Assembly: GCA_030247855.1 (NCBI GenBank)
Contig: JAPDRN010000189.1
Coordinates: 1-45,348 of the forward strand
Direction of reading: 5' to 3'
Origin: Knufia peltigerae
Lineage: Eukaryota > Ascomycota > Eurotiomycetes > Chaetothyriales > Trichomeriaceae
DNA length: 45,348 bases
The position numbers and the translations under genes were made by a program. A model generated the notes under the pieces. The model did no database searches, was not told where the DNA came from, and saw only the letters and a program-made list of their open reading frames with translations. Of the stretch, positions 7,783 through 15,692 are shown one piece after another; positions within the stretch are counted from its first letter, which is position 1, and every line of letters begins with the position of its first letter.

Positions 7783-7805
7783 TGGGTGCAGCTGTAGCCT
7801 TTGAC

Positions 7806-7997
7806 GTTGGGTCCGCCTTGTAGCGAGCCGAGCATCGCAGGGGAATCAGGGGCGCAGAGGCGCCGATGTCTGAGCGCAGCGAGTTCGGCGCCGTCCCCTG
7901 ATTCCCCGAGAAGCGCAGGGCACCGGTGCGCAGCACCGGCTCGCGGATGGCGGCGTGTTTCTTTGGTTACTTTCTTTGCACGAGCAAAGAAAGTGAC
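7806..7997 (-). repeat. Hairpin-rich interspersed repeat, family 2 copy B
   Basis: This is an inverted copy of the element at 7493-7732. It keeps the ACTTTCTTTGC/GCAAAGAAAGT hairpin (loop now four bases) and the branched domain. It has a perfect 7-bp hairpin at 7923-7929/7933-7939 and a long stem with 13 bp at 7840-7852/7895-7907 and 7 bp at 7859-7865/7886-7892. The stem sequences differ from copy A yet stay paired. It lacks the outer SMAG-like and CCGC/GCGG hairpins. Confidence 0.85.
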
Positions 7998-8017
7998 AAG
8001 CACGATCACCGCGCAAA

Positions 8018-8044
8018 CGAAAACGGCACCGTCGCAGGTGCCGT
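8018..8044 (-). terminator. Intrinsic terminator of suhB
   Basis: On the minus strand, ACGGCACC (8044-8037) pairs with GGTGCCGT (8030-8023) and is followed by a short U-run, 27 bp past the suhB stop. Confidence 0.8.
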
Positions 8045-8070
8045 CTCCATGAACCGCTTTACGCGCGAAC

Positions 8071-8898
8071 TCAGAACTTCGCGTCGAACTCGGCAGCGTA
8101 ACCGGTGTTGACCAGCACCTTCTGCAGCGACTCGGCCACCTTCAGGTTGCCGGCCACGATCTGCTGGGTGTCCGGGCCGCGGTTGTCCATGCGTGCCGGG
8201 GTCGCGCCCTTGAAGTCGCAGACCTTGCCACCGGCTTCGCGCACCAGCAGCACGCCGGCGGCGATGTCCCAGGCCTTCACGCCGGCTTCGAAGTAGGCAT
8301 CGGCGCGGCCACAGGCCACGTAGGCCAGGTCCAGCGCGGCCGAACCCGAGCGGCGGATGTCCTCAGCGTGCACCAGCAGGGCGTCCACCGACTTCAGCTG
8401 CGCACTGGCGCGTGCACGCTCGCGCGGGGCGAAACCGGTGTGGATCATGGTGCCTTCCAGATCCTTGCGGTCGGCCACGCGGATGCGGCGGTCGTTGAGC
8501 ACGGCGCCGGCGCCGCGGCTGGCAGTGAACAGCTCGTTGCGCAGCGGGTCGAAGATCACCGCGTCGGTCGGCTCGCCGTTCTCGACCAGGGCGATCGACA
8601 CGCAGTAGTGCGGTACGCCGCGCAGGTAGTTGCTGGTGCCGTCCAGCGGGTCGATGACCCACATGTGGCGACGCTCGCTCTGCACGCCACCTTCTTCGCC
8701 GAAGATGCCGTACTCGGGGTAGGCGCGCTTGAGTTCCTTGACGATCACCTTTTCCGCGTCCGCATCGACTTCGCTGGCGTAGTCCATGCGGCCCTTCTGG
8801 ACTACATTCAGTGCCTCGAGCTTGTTGATGTTGCGCAAGAGGACGTTGCCGGCGAGGCGGGCGGCCTTGACCATGACGGTTACGGCGGGTTTCTGCAT
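8071..8898 (-). CDS. suhB: Inositol-1-monophosphatase family protein SuhB
   Basis: A 275-residue Mg-dependent phosphatase of the inositol monophosphatase family. Its bacterial member SuhB also acts in rRNA transcription antitermination with the Nus factors. Metal-binding motifs are visible: GEEGG (first Glu ligand), WVIDPLDGTSNYLRG (Asp-Pro-Leu-Asp-Gly-Thr) and the C-terminal WDIAAGVLLVREAGG. The ATG at 8898 gives MQKPAVTVMVKAARLAGN, the family N-terminus. The gene is divergent from trmJ across a 120-bp spacer. Both flanking genes concern RNA, which fits an RNA-related role, but that is inference. Confidence 0.95.
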   Translation of the reverse strand: MQKPAVTVMVKAARLAGNVLLRNINKLEALNVVQKGRMDYASEVDADAEKVIVKELKRAYPEYGIFGEEGGVQSERRHMWVIDPLDGTSNYLRGVPHYCVSIALVENGEPTDAVIFDPLRNELFTASRGAGAVLNDRRIRVADRKDLEGTMIHTGFAPRERARASAQLKSVDALLVHAEDIRRSGSAALDLAYVACGRADAYFEAGVKAWDIAAGVLLVREAGGKVCDFKGATPARMDNRGPDTQQIVAGNLKVAESLQKVLVNTGYAAEFDAKF

Positions 8899-9018
8899 GG
8901 CATGGGCTCCCGGAAGGGCAGAAGAGAAGGGCTGGCGGGGGAAAAGAGCGGGTCCGGCGCAGTGGCCGGCCGCACAGTTTACCATTGGTCTTCGTCCAGC
9001 TCGACATTTTCCCTGTTC

Positions 9019-9789
9019 ATGTCCCAGTTTCCTGCCGCCACCCGCCTCCGATTCGTCCTGGTCGGGACCCAACACCCCGGCAACATGGGCGCCGCCGCCC
9101 GTGCCCTGAAGACCATGGGCCTGGCCCGCCTGGTGCTGGTAGCACCGGAGAAGCCGCTTGATGAAGAGGCCTTCCGGCGCTCGGCCGGTGCCGAGGACGT
9201 GCTCGGCGACGCACCCGTTGTGGCGACCCTTGCCGAAGCCGTGGCCGATTGCCGGTTCGTGCTGGGCTGCACTGCACGTGCGCGCCGGGTCCAGCTGGAG
9301 GAGTTCCTGCCGGCCGATGCAGCCGCCCGCGCAGTGGCCAAGGCCGGCGAAGGCGCCGAGGTGGCGCTGGTGTTCGGCCGTGAGCGTACCGGTCTGACCA
9401 ACGAGGAACTGCAGCTGTGCCATGCCGCAGTGCACATTCCGTCCGATCCTGAGTTCAGCTCGCTCAACCTGGCTGCCGCAGTGCAGGTGCTGGCCTATGA
9501 AGTGCGCATGCAGCTGCTGGGCGCACAACCTGTGGCCGCGACCGAGCCGGACAGCCGCGAGCAGGCTGCCAGCCACGATCAGATGGAGAGCTTCTTCGCC
9601 CAGCTCGGCGAGACGCTGGACGAGATCGATTTCCACAAGGGGCGCGCGCCCGAGTCGGCGATGCGCAAACTGCGCCGTCTGTTCCTGCGCAGCGAGCCAA
9701 GCGAGCAGGAAGTGCGCCTGCTGCGCGGGATCCTGGCCGATACCCAGCGCATGGCGCGCCTGGCCCAGAAGAACGGCAAGGACAGCTGA
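9019..9789 (+). CDS. trmJ: tRNA (cytidine/uridine-2'-O-)-methyltransferase TrmJ
   Basis: A 256-residue SPOUT methyltransferase predicted to methylate the 2'-O of position 32 in tRNA. SpoU motifs occur in order: FVLVGTQHPGNMGAAARALK (motif 1, residue 12 on), ALVFGRERTGLTNEEL (motif 2), FSSLNLAAAVQVLAYEV (motif 3, the trefoil knot). A C-terminal extension ends in a conserved RLFLRSEPSEQEVRLLRGIL segment. The ATG at 9019 is preferred; the frame is open far upstream, antisense to suhB, without homology. It is close to the family length and could only be confused with a related SpoU enzyme. Confidence 0.93.
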   Translation: MSQFPAATRLRFVLVGTQHPGNMGAAARALKTMGLARLVLVAPEKPLDEEAFRRSAGAEDVLGDAPVVATLAEAVADCRFVLGCTARARRVQLEEFLPADAAARAVAKAGEGAEVALVFGRERTGLTNEELQLCHAAVHIPSDPEFSSLNLAAAVQVLAYEVRMQLLGAQPVAATEPDSREQAASHDQMESFFAQLGETLDEIDFHKGRAPESAMRKLRRLFLRSEPSEQEVRLLRGILADTQRMARLAQKNGKDS

Positions 9790-9835
9790 CGACGGCCCCA
9801 TTTTTTCGGGTAGTCTGTCCGGATACCCTTGGGGG

Positions 9836-9976
9836 ATGATGCTTGTGTCGGGTCTGCGTAGGGCAATGCAGGGGGAACTGCTGAGCCTGGCCTTGGCCCT
9901 GCTGGCCGGGACGGCGCGTGCTGCGCCGGGTCGGCGATGGGGGCGTTGGGCAGCGGAGAGGGGCGACTCGCGATGA
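9836..9976 (+). CDS. Small ORF with signal-like N-terminus
   Basis: A 46-codon frame 46 bp after trmJ. Residues 12-30 (MQGELLSLALALLAGTARA) look like a signal peptide ending in an Ala-x-Ala site, then an Arg/Trp-rich tail. No family is recognised. Its stop overlaps the next ORF as ATGA (9973-9976). Either it is a genuine small secreted protein, or it is the surviving 5' end of a longer secreted protein gene whose middle has been deleted. Codon choice includes rare AGG and CGA, which weakens the case for selection. Confidence 0.35.
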   Translation: MMLVSGLRRAMQGELLSLALALLAGTARAAPGRRWGRWAAERGDSR

Positions 9977-10206
9977 CACAGGATCATGCGTTCGGCAGTG
10001 TGGACCGCGCGGTTGCCGGACCGGCGCTGCCGGCGTTCGGCCGCGCGTCCGGCGTGCTGCCGCGTGTCGTCTGTTATCGGCGGGTGCAGAGTGCGTTTGA
10101 GAAGGTGTTGGGGGCTTCCGGTTTCCGCCGCGTCGATGCGCATGCGCAGCCGTGGCTGGATGGATTGAAACAAGGGTTGACGCGCGTGCGGATGGAAGTG
10201 GAATGA
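9973..10206 (+). CDS. Small ORF of unknown function, coupled to GGDEF-EAL gene
   Basis: A 77-codon frame beginning at ATG 9973. It overlaps the previous ORF and the GGDEF-EAL gene by ATGA at each end (9973-9976 and 10203-10206). The second half (FEKVLGASGFRRVDAHAQPW) looks like part of a folded domain, such as the end of a periplasmic binding protein, but I do not recognise it. Periplasmic binding proteins are often encoded just before membrane-bound GGDEF proteins. This, with the signal-like ORF before it, could be the remains of one gene. Not certain to be expressed. Confidence 0.4.
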   Translation: MTQDHAFGSVDRAVAGPALPAFGRASGVLPRVVCYRRVQSAFEKVLGASGFRRVDAHAQPWLDGLKQGLTRVRMEVE

Positions 10207-12329
10207 GGTTGCTCGGCTCGGGGATGCAGGCCCGGTTCCTGCTTGCGATGGGCGGGGCGATGCTGGTGGTGGTGGCGATCCTGGCCGTGCTGTTGGGGCG
10301 GCAGGCGGCGATGCAGGGCGAGGTGAGGTCGCTCAGCAACGGCGTCATCCACGAACTGTTCGACCGCAGCGTGCGCAGCCGTGGCGAGGCCATGGTGCGC
10401 GAGCTGTCCGAAGCGCTTGCCGGCCCTCTCCACAACAACGACCTGGACCAGGTCGGGGCGCTGGTGCGCAGCATTTCGCGGCAGTCGGTGGTGCGCTATG
10501 TACTGGTGTTCGACAACCGCGGGCGGCTGGTCCACGACGGCTCGGCCGGGGTGCCCGGATCCGGACGGCCGATGACCGATCCGCTGGCGGCCGGGGCGGT
10601 TGCCGCGCAGTCGCTGGTGGTGCAGCAGTCGCCCACGGTGCTCGACAACGCAATGCCGATCAGGATGGGCAATCAGCGCATCGGTGGTGTCCGCGTCGGC
10701 ATGGCGCTGGATGAAGTGCTGCAGCGTGAGCAGGCGGCCAACGCGACCCTCGGTGAGCGGCTGCAGCAGATGGGCAGCCGGCATCTGGGCTGGTTGCTGT
10801 TGATGCTGGGCCTGCTGGTGGTGATCGGCGTGGTGGTGATCCTGTACGTGCAGCGCACGCTGGTGGCGCCGATCCGCGATCTGGCCGCGGCTGCCCGGCG
10901 CATCGAAGCCGGCGACTACCAGGCGCCGCTGCGGGAAAACACCCGCGACGACGAGGTGGGTGAACTGGTGCGCGGCTTTGCCCGTATGCGTGATGCGATA
11001 GCCCGCCACGACCGCGAAGTGCGGCGCATGGCCTACACCGACGCGTTGACCGGCCTCACCAACCGGCTGGCGTTCCGTGAGGCGCTGGACCACCGGTTGA
11101 TGGCCGCACGTGCGTCCAATCACCGGTTGGGCCTGCTGTTCGCCGATATCGATGATTTCAAGCGGGTCAACGATACGCTGGGTCATGAGGCCGGCGACGA
11201 AGCGCTGCTGCAGTTCGCCCAGCGCATCGGCCGTGCCGTGACCGAGGCCGGCGGCGATGACGCGTTGCTGGCTCGGTTCGGCGGCGACGAATTCGTGATC
11301 CTGGTCGGTGATGGCGATGTCGCGGCCAATGCGCGGTTGCTGGCCGAAGTGCTGGTACGCGAGCTGGGCAAGCCGCTGGTGGTGCAGGGCAGGGAACTGT
11401 TCCTGGGCACCTCGATCGGCGTGACCCTGTTCCCTGACGACGCTGCGGATGCGACGACGCTGCTGAAGAACGGCGACATCGCGATGTACCAGGCGAAGAT
11501 GGCCGGCAAGAACTGCTATCGCTACTACAGCCGGGCCATGGATCACGCTGTCGAACGCCGCGTGCACATGGAGCAGGAGCTGCGCGGCGCCTGGGAGCGC
11601 GGCGAGCTGCGGCTGGCCTACCAGCCGATCTTCCGCATGCGCGACCGCCGCATGGTCGGTGTGGAAGTGCTGCTGCGCTGGCAGCACCCGACGCTGGGCA
11701 CGATCCCACCATCAGTGTTCATCGAGGTGGCCGAGCAGAGTGGCCTGATCGAGATCATCGGCCCGAAGGTGCTGCGTGCCGCCTGCATGGAAGCCGTGCA
11801 GTGGCCCAGCGGCGTGGCCGGCGACGAGTTGTTCGTCTCGGTCAATGTGTCGCCACGGCAGTTGCGCGGCGGTGAGCTGCCGGCGTTGGTTGCGCAGTGC
11901 CTGCAGGAATCGGGCCTGCCGGCCTCGCGCCTGCACCTGGAGCTGACCGAGACGGCGGTGATCGGCGATGAGATGCTGGCCGCGCAGCTGCTGGACCGCC
12001 TGCATCGTGCAGGGGTGAAGGTGTGGCTGGACGACTTCGGTACCGGCTTCTCCGGTCTCAGCCACCTGCGGCAGGTGCCGGTGGACGGGGTCAAGATCGA
12101 CAAGAGCTTCGTCGCCGACATGCAGCGCGACCCGGACGATCTGGCTCTGACCACGGCGATCATCGCCATGGCCCACGCACTGGGCATCACGGTGGTGGCC
12201 GAGGGTATCGAGCAGGAGGCGCAGTTCGAGCTGCTGGCCCAGCGTGGCTGCGATCTGGGCCAGGGTTACCGGTTGAGTCACCCGGTCACTGCCACCGAGG
12301 TGGTGCGGATGATCGAGGCGGGGGTGTGA
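10203..12329 (+). CDS. Membrane-bound GGDEF-EAL cyclic-di-GMP protein
   Basis: A 708-residue inner-membrane protein with two hydrophobic spans (about 8-29 and 195-217) around a periplasmic sensor of about 165 residues. A HAMP segment follows (VAPIRDLAAAARRIEAGDY), then GGDEF and EAL domains. The cyclase motif GGDEF is intact at 360-364. No canonical RxxD inhibitory site precedes it. In the EAL domain the motif reads EVL (Glu488). The other catalytic residues are visible: Asn in SVNVSPRQL, Glu in ELTET, Asp610-Asp611 in LDDFGTGFS, Lys in KIDKSF, Glu in VAEGIE and Gln in GQGY. Both activities therefore look possible. The start at 10203 overlaps the preceding ORF by 4 bp. The stop TGA lies at the edge of a SMAG dimer. 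Confidence 0.95.
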   Translation: MRLLGSGMQARFLLAMGGAMLVVVAILAVLLGRQAAMQGEVRSLSNGVIHELFDRSVRSRGEAMVRELSEALAGPLHNNDLDQVGALVRSISRQSVVRYVLVFDNRGRLVHDGSAGVPGSGRPMTDPLAAGAVAAQSLVVQQSPTVLDNAMPIRMGNQRIGGVRVGMALDEVLQREQAANATLGERLQQMGSRHLGWLLLMLGLLVVIGVVVILYVQRTLVAPIRDLAAAARRIEAGDYQAPLRENTRDDEVGELVRGFARMRDAIARHDREVRRMAYTDALTGLTNRLAFREALDHRLMAARASNHRLGLLFADIDDFKRVNDTLGHEAGDEALLQFAQRIGRAVTEAGGDDALLARFGGDEFVILVGDGDVAANARLLAEVLVRELGKPLVVQGRELFLGTSIGVTLFPDDAADATTLLKNGDIAMYQAKMAGKNCYRYYSRAMDHAVERRVHMEQELRGAWERGELRLAYQPIFRMRDRRMVGVEVLLRWQHPTLGTIPPSVFIEVAEQSGLIEIIGPKVLRAACMEAVQWPSGVAGDELFVSVNVSPRQLRGGELPALVAQCLQESGLPASRLHLELTETAVIGDEMLAAQLLDRLHRAGVKVWLDDFGTGFSGLSHLRQVPVDGVKIDKSFVADMQRDPDDLALTTAIIAMAHALGITVVAEGIEQEAQFELLAQRGCDLGQGYRLSHPVTATEVVRMIEAGV

Positions 12330-12401
12330 CAGTAGATCCACGCCATGCGTGGATGCTTCTGCCAGGAACGCCCATCCACGCATGGCGTGGATCTACTGTC
12401 A
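12327..12401. repeat. SMAG dimer forming both convergent stop codons
   Basis: Two 29-bp arms (12327-12355 and 12373-12401) are perfect inverted repeats separated by 17 bp. Each arm is TGACA followed by a GTAGATCCACGC/GCGTGG palindrome. The outer TGA of the left arm is the stop of the GGDEF-EAL gene. The outer TGA of the right arm, read on the minus strand, is the stop of epmB. It can fold on either strand and probably ends or stabilises both transcripts. Confidence 0.9.
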
Positions 12402-13415
12402 AACCGGGCGCTTGCTCGGGTCGCCGGGCAGTTCGCGGACCAGCTTGGGTACCAGATAACCGGACAGCCGCGCAGTGAGGCCGGCAATCAGGGCCTTGGC
12501 CTGGACGTCGTCCACTTCGAAGTGGGCCACGCCCTCGACCCGATCCAACTGGTGCAGGTAATAGGGCAGCACGCCCGCTGCGAAGCTGCGCTCGCTCAGG
12601 TCCTGCAGCGCCTGCACGCTGTCGTTGACTCCGCGCAGCAGCACCGCCTGGTTCAGCAACTGGGCGCCGATGGCGCGCAGGCGGGCCATCGCGGTATCGA
12701 CGCTGGCGTCGAATTCATTGGCGTGGTTGGCGTGGACCACGATCGCCAGTGGCCAGGGCAGGCTGCCCAGCCAGGCCTGCAGTTCGTTATCGACCCGCTC
12801 GGGCAGTACGATCGGCAGGCGGGTGTGGATGCGCAGCCGGCGGATATGCGTGATGCCGCGCAGTGCATCGGTCAGCTCGGCCAGCTTGTGGGTAGCCAGC
12901 GACAGCGGGTCGCCGCCGGACAGGATCACCTCATCGATGTCGGGATCTGCTGCGATGGCGTCCACCGCCTCCTGCCAGCCCCCCTTGGCGGCGTTTTCGG
13001 CGCCATAGTCGAAATGCCGGCGGAAACAGTAGCGACAGTTGATCGCGCAGCTTCCGGTGGCCACCAGCAGGGCACGGCCACGGTATTTCTGGATGACCCC
13101 GGTGGCCTTCTTGGCCGCGCCGTCGCCCACCGCGTCGAAACTGAACCCGGGGGCCGGGCGCATCTCCGCGTCGATCGGCAATACCTGCCGCAGCAACGGA
13201 TCGTGGGCATCGCCACGGCGCATGCGCGCGACGAAACCCTCCGGCACGCGCAGTGCGAATTGGGCGATGGCAGCCTCCGATACACCCAGCGCTGCGGCAT
13301 CCAGATCCAGCCGGGCCAGCAGCGTCTGCGGGTCGCGCAGGGCCTGACGCCAGAGCTGCTGCCAGCGCGCGGGCGCGCCTGGCGACTGGGTCCGGGGAAC
13401 GGCGGAAAGCTGCAT
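12399..13415 (-). CDS. epmB: EF-P lysine 2,3-aminomutase EpmB
   Basis: A 338-residue radical-SAM, PLP-dependent KamA-family enzyme that converts alpha-lysine to (R)-beta-lysine for modification of elongation factor P. The cluster-binding motif is C123-AIN-C127-RY-C130, followed by FRRHFDYG. ILSGGDPLS and YYLHQLD...HFEV are family signatures. VPKLVRELPGDPSKRPV near the C-terminus holds the lysine expected to bind PLP. It is divergently transcribed from efp, its substrate gene, which settles EpmB over a catabolic lysine aminomutase. The start is uncertain: ATG 13415 or ATG 13439, neither with a strong ribosome-binding site. The partner ligase gene epmA is not in this window. Confidence 0.93.
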   Translation of the reverse strand: MQLSAVPRTQSPGAPARWQQLWRQALRDPQTLLARLDLDAAALGVSEAAIAQFALRVPEGFVARMRRGDAHDPLLRQVLPIDAEMRPAPGFSFDAVGDGAAKKATGVIQKYRGRALLVATGSCAINCRYCFRRHFDYGAENAAKGGWQEAVDAIAADPDIDEVILSGGDPLSLATHKLAELTDALRGITHIRRLRIHTRLPIVLPERVDNELQAWLGSLPWPLAIVVHANHANEFDASVDTAMARLRAIGAQLLNQAVLLRGVNDSVQALQDLSERSFAAGVLPYYLHQLDRVEGVAHFEVDDVQAKALIAGLTARLSGYLVPKLVRELPGDPSKRPV

Positions 13416-13536
13416 GGAGAGGGGGCCTGCGGTTATCATGGACACATAAACAGTTGCCCGCCGGGGTTCCGGTGGGCTTTCCATTCTATCCGGCTCGCCG
13501 CACGCGCGGCGGTTTCGCCATTTGAGGAGCTTGAGC

Positions 13537-14103
13537 ATGGCCACTGCGGGCATGAACGATGTCAAGAACGGGATGAAGATCCTGGTCAACAATGAACCGG
13601 CCGTCATCTCCGAGACCGAGTTCATCAAGCCGGGCAAGGGCCAGGCCTTCACCCGCGTGCGCTACCGCTTCATCAAGTCGGGCCGCACGGTCGAAATGAC
13701 CATGAAGGCGACCGACGACGTGGAAGTGGCCGATGTGGTCGATACCAACATGGACTACATGTACAGCGACGGCGAGTACTGGCATTTCATGGACCCGGAG
13801 ACCTTCGAGCAGGTGCAGGCCGACAAGGCCGGCATGGGCGGTGCCGAGAAGTGGTTGAAGGGCGAGGAGTCCTGCATCGTGACCCTGTTCAATGGCTCGC
13901 CGATCTTCGTGCAGCCGCCGAACTTCGTCGAACTGAAGATCACCGAGACCGACCCGGGCGTCCGTGGCGACACCTCGGGCGGTGGCGGCAAGCCGGCCAC
14001 CCTGGAAACCGGTGCTGTGGTGCGCGTGCCGTTGTTCGTCAACCAGGATGAAATCATCAAGGTCGACACCCGCTCAGGCGAGTACTCCTCGCGCGTCAAG
14101 TAA
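13537..14103 (+). CDS. efp: Elongation factor P
   Basis: A 188-residue translation factor that relieves ribosome stalling at polyproline stretches. The acceptor loop reads KPGKGQAF with Lys34 at the tip, the site beta-lysylated by the EpmA/EpmB pathway, rather than the Arg used by the rhamnosyl (EarP) system. The three beta-barrel domains are complete, ending GEYSSRVK. ATG 13537 gives the standard length; a Met 15 bp upstream is also in frame. AGGAGC at 13525-13530 serves as ribosome-binding site. A GC hairpin (CCCGCCGG/CCGGTGGG, about 13456-13475) lies in the upstream region. Confidence 0.97.
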   Translation: MATAGMNDVKNGMKILVNNEPAVISETEFIKPGKGQAFTRVRYRFIKSGRTVEMTMKATDDVEVADVVDTNMDYMYSDGEYWHFMDPETFEQVQADKAGMGGAEKWLKGEESCIVTLFNGSPIFVQPPNFVELKITETDPGVRGDTSGGGGKPATLETGAVVRVPLFVNQDEIIKVDTRSGEYSSRVK

Positions 14104-14322
14104 TCCGGGTACGCGCCGGCGCATTCGCGCTGGCGCTCCCACGATCCGCCATGCGGATCGTGGGCCCCCGCTCACCAGCACCCACACCCCGCCGCTTCGC
14201 GGCCGCCCCTGACTCAGGGGCTTGCCTTCCAGAAGCCCAGCGGTAGCCGTTTGACCGGTGATCAGTCGCCAGGTCGGAGCCAAGGCTACGTACGGTCCTT
14301 CCCCCATAGCCAGTGAGCCCGC
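14104..14322. other. efp-mtaD spacer with several hairpins
   Basis: The spacer has no gene. It contains a perfect 12-bp hairpin (14138-14149 with 14153-14164, loop CAT, no U-tract), then GCCGC/GCGGC and CCCCTG/CAGGGG hairpins around 14192-14220. A GTAGCC...GGCTAC pair at about 14243-14288 is a possible structured mtaD leader. I do not recognise a riboswitch class. Confidence 0.6.
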
Positions 14323-15666
14323 ATGAGCGATAGCCCGCACCTCCCCGAAGCCTGCGACCTGCTCATCGAAGCCGGTTTTGTCGTTCCGATCGAGCCGCAT
14401 GCGGTGGTGCTGGAAGACCATGCCGTCGCCGTGCGTGGCAGCGAGATCGTGGCCATCCTGCCGCGTGCCGAAGCGCGCGTGCGTTTCCGTGCCACCCAGG
14501 TGGTCAGCCGCCCCGAGGCCGCGCTGATGCCAGGCCTGGTCAACGCACATACGCACAACCCGATGACCCTGCTGCGCGGCGTTGCCGACGACCTGCCGCT
14601 GATGACCTGGCTGCAGCAGCACATCTGGCCGGTGGAAGCGGCGGTGATCGGTCCCGAGTTCGTGGCCGACGGCACCACCCTTGCCATCGCCGAGATGCTG
14701 CGTGGCGGCACCACCTGCGCCAACGAGAATTATTTCTTCGGTGACGTGCAGGCCGCCGTCTACAAGAAGCACGGTTTCCGCGCGCTGGTCGGCGCGGTGA
14801 TCATCGATTTCCCCACCGCCTGGGCCAAGACCGACGACGAGTACTTCGCCAAGGCCGGTGAACTGCATGACCAGTGGCGCACCGATCCGCTGATCGGCAC
14901 CGCGTTCGCCCCGCATGCGCCGTACACGGTCAACGATGCCAATTTCGAGCGGGTGCGGATGCTGTCCGACCAGCTGGACATGCAGGTGCACCTGCATACC
15001 CATGAAACCGCGCAGGAAATCACCGATTCGATCAAGCTGCACGGCCAGCGTCCGCTGGCGCGATTGGATCGCCTCGGCCTGGTCAACGACCGCCTGATCG
15101 CGGTGCACATGACCCAGCTGACCGAGGCGGAGATCCACCTGTGCGCCGAGCGTGGCGTCAGCGTGGTGCATTGCCCGGAATCGAACCTGAAACTGGCCTC
15201 CGGTTTCTGCCCGGCCTGCGCCCTGCAGCGCGCCGGCGTGAACCTTGCCATCGGTACCGATGGTTGCGCCAGCAACAACGACCTGGACATGTTCAGCGAA
15301 AACCGCACCGCGGCGATCCTGGCCAAGGCCGTGGCCGACGATGCCACCGCGCTGGACGCGGCGACCACGTTGCGCGCGTCCACGCTGGGTGGCGCCCGCG
15401 CACTGGGCTTCGGTGAGCGCATCGGCTCGATCGAGGCGGGCAAGCAGGCCGACCTTATCTGCGTCGACCTGTCGGCGCTGGAGACCCAGCCGCTGCACAA
15501 CGTGCTGTCGCAGCTGGTGTACGCCACCGGTCGCCAGCAGGTCAGCGATGTCTGGATCGCCGGCAAGCCCAAGCTGGTGCAGCGTGAGCTGGTCGGCATG
15601 GACCTGCCGGGCATCATCGCCAACGCGCGCCAGTGGCGCGAGCGTATCCGTCATATCCGCGCCTGA
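14323..15666 (+). CDS. mtaD: 5-methylthioadenosine/S-adenosylhomocysteine deaminase (TRZ/ATZ family)
   Basis: A 447-residue amidohydrolase predicted to deaminate methylthioadenosine and related nucleosides. The metal site is visible: H76-T-H78 in LVNAHTHNP, HLHTHETAQE, HMTQL, and the late Asp in AIGTDGCASNNDLDM. GSIEAGKQADLICVD is the family's C-terminal signature. It is followed 26 bp later by ubiG and then mupP. The same order occurs in Pseudomonas (PA3170-PA3172), where this gene encodes a nucleoside deaminase. Substrate range in this organism is inferred; guanine or triazine relatives are less likely given the context. Confidence 0.88.
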   Translation: MSDSPHLPEACDLLIEAGFVVPIEPHAVVLEDHAVAVRGSEIVAILPRAEARVRFRATQVVSRPEAALMPGLVNAHTHNPMTLLRGVADDLPLMTWLQQHIWPVEAAVIGPEFVADGTTLAIAEMLRGGTTCANENYFFGDVQAAVYKKHGFRALVGAVIIDFPTAWAKTDDEYFAKAGELHDQWRTDPLIGTAFAPHAPYTVNDANFERVRMLSDQLDMQVHLHTHETAQEITDSIKLHGQRPLARLDRLGLVNDRLIAVHMTQLTEAEIHLCAERGVSVVHCPESNLKLASGFCPACALQRAGVNLAIGTDGCASNNDLDMFSENRTAAILAKAVADDATALDAATTLRASTLGGARALGFGERIGSIEAGKQADLICVDLSALETQPLHNVLSQLVYATGRQQVSDVWIAGKPKLVQRELVGMDLPGIIANARQWRERIRHIRA

Positions 15667-15692
15667 GCACAGGCGCCGCAAGGACAACCGTC

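Noticed and set aside
7391..8052. Small frames in the 7.4-8.1 kb spacer (VTFFARAKKVTKE-like products)
   Set aside because: They fall within family 2 repeats, occur in several frames and track the hairpins. They have no start signals and the third copy breaks the frame. Treated as repeat by-products.
14165..14322. S-adenosylhomocysteine-type riboswitch ahead of mtaD
   Set aside because: The GTAGCC/GGCTAC pairing is suggestive of a structured leader, but none of the conserved bases of known SAM or SAH riboswitches could be recognised.
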